From Solea solea (Eukaryota > Chordata > Actinopteri > Pleuronectiformes > Soleidae), in the NCBI RefSeq assembly GCF_958295425.1, contig NC_081153.1, positions 4,778,028 to 4,842,027 on the forward strand: a stretch of 64,000 nucleotides of DNA, written 5' to 3'. Below the pieces are notes generated by a model. The model saw only the letters and a program-made list of their open reading frames with translations. It was not told where the DNA came from and did not search any database. A program made the translations under genes and the position numbers. Shown here piece after piece: positions 60,781 to 64,000 of the stretch (position 1 is its first letter; every line of letters begins with the position of its first letter).

Positions 60781-61763
60781 AGCAGGAGTAGCAGTGTGAC
60801 ACCTGGAAGACAGATGTTGAGATGCTTCTCGTCAGCCTCATTTTCTCACACACAGTGAACGTCCTTCGGCGACGCATCCAGTTTCTATAGAGCTCCGTCT
60901 TCCTGACTGCATTGTTCTCCATTTCCACAGCTCTGTTCCCATGGGGGCCACGGCGCTGACCCCTGTCACCGTGCGCTGAGAGGCACAAGCGGCAAGCAAG
61001 CATGGCTGCTGTCACACTGACTCACAACTCAAGCCCCCGTCCTCCTGTTTCCAGCCCATTATCTCGTCTCTCCTCATCTGTGTGTCTCACTCGCTCTGGA
61101 CGGCAGCGGAGCATAAAAGATCGATCTCAAATTTCCGGTTCCTGAGATGTAAAAATTAGCAAATGCTCTGTGGGATCAAGTAACTTTGATTGTGTTCCTA
61201 CAAGCCCCCCAGGTTTTCAGTTTTTTTGCCCCCTGATCCATACCTCCACCTCGATGATGGGATGTCACAAACACTAGCTTTTTGGGGTAACTGGAGATCA
61301 TTTTGAGAGCCAACAGAGAAGAAACACTCCACACCTCGGCGCAACAATAACGACATGAGCCTTTATTGGACAGTTCTGGAGTGGATTTATTTTCAGCGGT
61401 ATCAAAGGAGAGACAAGGACAGCTGGAGTAAAGTCATTGTCACAGAGTCCTGGGAACTGCGTGTAAAAGGACACCTCAGGTCTTAGGGGCAAAGTTTCGG
61501 CAGGATGAAGGCGGAGAGGAGGCTTTGTCAGGCTACTGTATGATTTGGATGATGGACACACACATACATCATGGTGGTGAGCTCATCTACTTCATCCTTG
61601 GCTCGTGGGACTCGGTGAAGGAACTTTATTTTCAAAACAAACCCTTGTTGCAGAATCTTACAATGATTTAGTTCTGCCACATTTACTCACTGTCATGTGT
61701 CAGCATCTCATCTATGGTCCAATCTCTTAATGCTTGGTCATTAAAATATTTGTATATTTAGGA

Positions 61764-62046
61764 CAGGGGTCTCAAACTCATATGACCACCATGAGTGTCT
61801 AGTTTGGTCAGTAAGTGAAAAAAATTTAACTTTTTGAGCAAAAGACATCAAAAAACCTAATATTTATGATGATTTCACATAAAAAAGTGTTTGTTTTGAT
61901 ATGAAACAATACATAGTTCACAATATAAACTTATGTATTTTAAAAAAAAAAAGCTAATAGAAACAACTATATAATATGAAGTGGGGCCACATGATATTAA
62001 TTGCGGGTCTGCATGTGGCCCCCAAGCCGTGAGTTTGGGACCTCTG
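61764..62046. mobile_element. hAT-like element, CAGGGGTCTCAAACTCA ends
   Basis: Left CAGGGGTCTCAAACTCA, right TGAGTTTGGGACCTCTG, inverted. A truncated relative starts at 49153. Confidence 0.75.
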
Positions 62047-62097
62047 AAGGAGGACATCAATTAAAGGTTGTCATCTTCACTAGTGCCATCTTATGCC

Positions 62098-62489
62098 ACT
62101 TTTCCACTACATAGTATCGCATCGCCTCGCCTCGCCTCGCCACGGCTCGACTCAGTTTGGTTGGTTTTCTACTACAAAATAGTGTTATATATTGAGATTT
62201 TTAGACTTTCCTTTTTTTAAACTGATCTACAGTTCGGCATTGTTTGGTTTGATTCTTGTGTCGGACGTCGCACTTATGACTCTTCCTGTGATGACTCTCT
62301 CTGACCAGTCATTGCGCGGCAGTCTGACGACATCACATTTTAGTATCGGCTCAGCTCGCTTGGAACCTTGCCAGAGCCGGTACTAAAATAAGTGCTACGT
62401 ACCAGGTTCTATCACTAATGGAAAAGCAAAACAACTGTGCCGTGACATGACGAGGCGAGTCGCGCCGGGACCATATAGTGGAAACGCAG
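62098..62489. mobile_element. TTTCCACTACATGGTCCC-family element, near full length
   Basis: Left TTTTCCACTACATAGTATCG with CGCCTCGCCTCG; right CGCGCCGGGACCATATAGTGG plus AAA, the inverted end. No coding capacity. Confidence 0.75.
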
Positions 62490-63502
62490 CATTACACTGT
62501 AGTAGAAGTTCTGCTTGCTGCAGCTTTAATCTAACTGAACAGAGAGAGGGTGCAGCAGTAATAAACTGAGTATGTCTCTCATGGTTTTGAGAAATCCGTC
62601 TCCTTGTGTCGTATTCACGTCCAGTCACAGTGATATCTTAAAAACCTGGAGCAGAAACAACAAATGTGAGAGAAACAAGTACAAGATTTGTTCTGCTGCA
62701 TTAAAGATTCTTTGGTACTTGTGTTGAAGATGGAACGACGATGCTGCCTGACTTTAACTGTGTTTTTTTATCTCTTCATCTCTTCACAATCAAACTGTAA
62801 AATGAAATGTAGTACGACGGTGCCTCTATGTAAACCCGTGTGTGTCATTTCTCCGAAATGAAATTTTAGAACACACGAGCGCTAATGCAGGTTTCCTGAA
62901 GGATGAGATCACCAAGAAAGCAACAAGGCTATCAAATGCTCCTTGAGCATGCTGTATTGACACCCAACACCTGATGAGGAATAAACAGCACAGCTTTTGT
63001 GTTCTCCTGTCTGCAGGGCCTGTGTGTGTGTGTGTGTGGGTTACAATAACATGGCCTCGTGGATAGGAAACCCTGTATCCTTAATGTCTACCGTAATGGG
63101 CCATCTCAGGGTTACAGTCACTGCTGAGTTTCTTCACCTTTATTTGCTCTTATGAATAAAAAAAAGGGAAAAATTCAACTGTAATCTTTCAAAATAAAGT
63201 TCTTCAATGTGGCTTTTGTTGAATTTGTCAGCACTAGACAAAAATGATCTTAACTCAAAGTCAATTTATCAATTTTTTATTTGCAAATTCATTTTTCATA
63301 AGTCAGTTTTCAATGAGCAACTAAAGGGATAGTTCAGATGTTGTCAGGTGTAGCATATGTTCACTGCTTTTATCTCCCAGTTAGACAGGAAACGTTCCCG
63401 TGTACCTACAAGATGATTTTGATAGACTTTGGTGTTGGCGAGGGACTGGTTTACAAATGTCAGTGTCTACTCAGAAATATTATGTTAGGGGTTAGGTTAA
63501 TT

Positions 63503-63644
63503 CAGCGTTTCTCAATCCTGGTCCTTTCACCTGCTCCAACACACCTGATGAAGCATCGATTTGAATCAGGTGTGTTGGAGCAGGTGAAACATCTAAAACA
63601 ATGCAGGGCAGTGAGTCCCTGAGGAGCAGGTTTGAGAAACACTG
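63503..63644. mobile_element. 142-bp CAGTGTTTCTC-family element with target duplication
   Basis: Left CAGCGTTTCTCAATCCTGGT, right TTTGAGAAACACTG. Flanking octamers GGTTAATT (63495-63502) and AGTTAATT (63645-63652) match at 7 of 8: an 8-bp target duplication, the hAT hallmark. The best evidence in the window for the family's class. Confidence 0.85.
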
Positions 63645-64000
63645 AGTTAATTGAAGATTTAGATGTGAATGTACCCAAAAAGTTATGCCCCGCATCCCAG
63701 CAACCTATGATATTAATGGTAAGTAGTAGTAGAATTAGTGACGTCTAATTGTGAGACTGCAGATTTCAAGTGTATCTGAGAACAACCACTTTTTTCATTG
63801 TTTATGCATTGGCATCATGTGGGTGGAGTCATTCTTCGTCACTTGTGTAATAATAAGCAAAGCATGAACTCTGGCTGGTTTGTCCATTAACCCTTAAGAG
63901 TTCCTTTTAAAAAAACATTCATATTTGTTCCTAATGGCAGAAAATGTCCATGGATGGTAAGATGGTGTCCACTGTAGAGCAAGACCCTTGACTACAGTAC

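Larger units (their letters stand above)
59626..64000. other. Repeat-rich spacer downstream of ankmy2
   Basis: Five inverted-repeat elements (listed separately) with AT-rich sequence between. In human the next genes would be LRRC72 and SOSTDC1; neither was recognised here. Confidence 0.55.

Overview
The window is vertebrate nuclear DNA and almost certainly comes from a ray-finned (teleost) fish. Genes are split into short exons with GT-AG introns. Introns and spacers carry (CA)n and (TA)n tracts, V-SINE/Mermaid-like fragments and short inverted-repeat transposons of types common in fish, and every gene matches a vertebrate orthologue. No prokaryotic, viral or CRISPR-type feature was seen.

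Layout. Left block (1 to about 17.2 kb): the 3' end of abcf1 (+), mrps18b (-) and ppp1r10/PNUTS (+). mrps18b and ppp1r10 are head to head over a short bidirectional promoter; abcf1 and mrps18b are tail to tail with polyA signals about 20 bp apart. These three genes are neighbours in the human MHC class I region (6p21.33), but here the mrps18b/ppp1r10 pair is inverted relative to abcf1. Spacer (17.2-23.9 kb): hAT-like elements, SINE debris, a 1.1-kb minisatellite with a 49-bp higher-order period, and a CAG tract. Right block (23.9-58.4 kb): two tandem anterior-gradient genes (+), tspan13 (-), bzw2 (-) and ankmy2 (+). This is the same gene order and relative orientation as human 7p21.1 (AGR3-AGR2-TSPAN13-BZW2-ANKMY2), so the spacer is a junction between two ancient synteny blocks. 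From 58.4 to 64 kb there is ankmy2 3'UTR and then repeat-rich spacer.

Roles. abcf1 (translation initiation), bzw2 (eIF5-mimic) and mrps18b (mitochondrial ribosome) act in translation; PNUTS is a nuclear PP1 regulatory subunit that acts in transcription termination; the anterior-gradient proteins are ER-resident thioredoxin-fold proteins of secretory epithelia; tspan13 is a tetraspanin; ankmy2 is an ankyrin/MYND protein linked to cilia and Hedgehog signalling. They are syntenic neighbours, not one pathway.

Most interesting: the agr pair has diverged sharply at the active site, with C-Q-H-S in copy 1 and a full dithiol C-P-Y-C in copy 2, inside an otherwise well-conserved duplication that also shares promoter, introns and 3' flank. 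Three regularly spaced copies of a 22-nt hairpin lie in the 5' region of ppp1r10. I found nothing that amounts to a wholly new biological system. Exon boundaries were read by hand from splice consensus, reading-frame continuity and remembered orthologue sequence; they were not computed.
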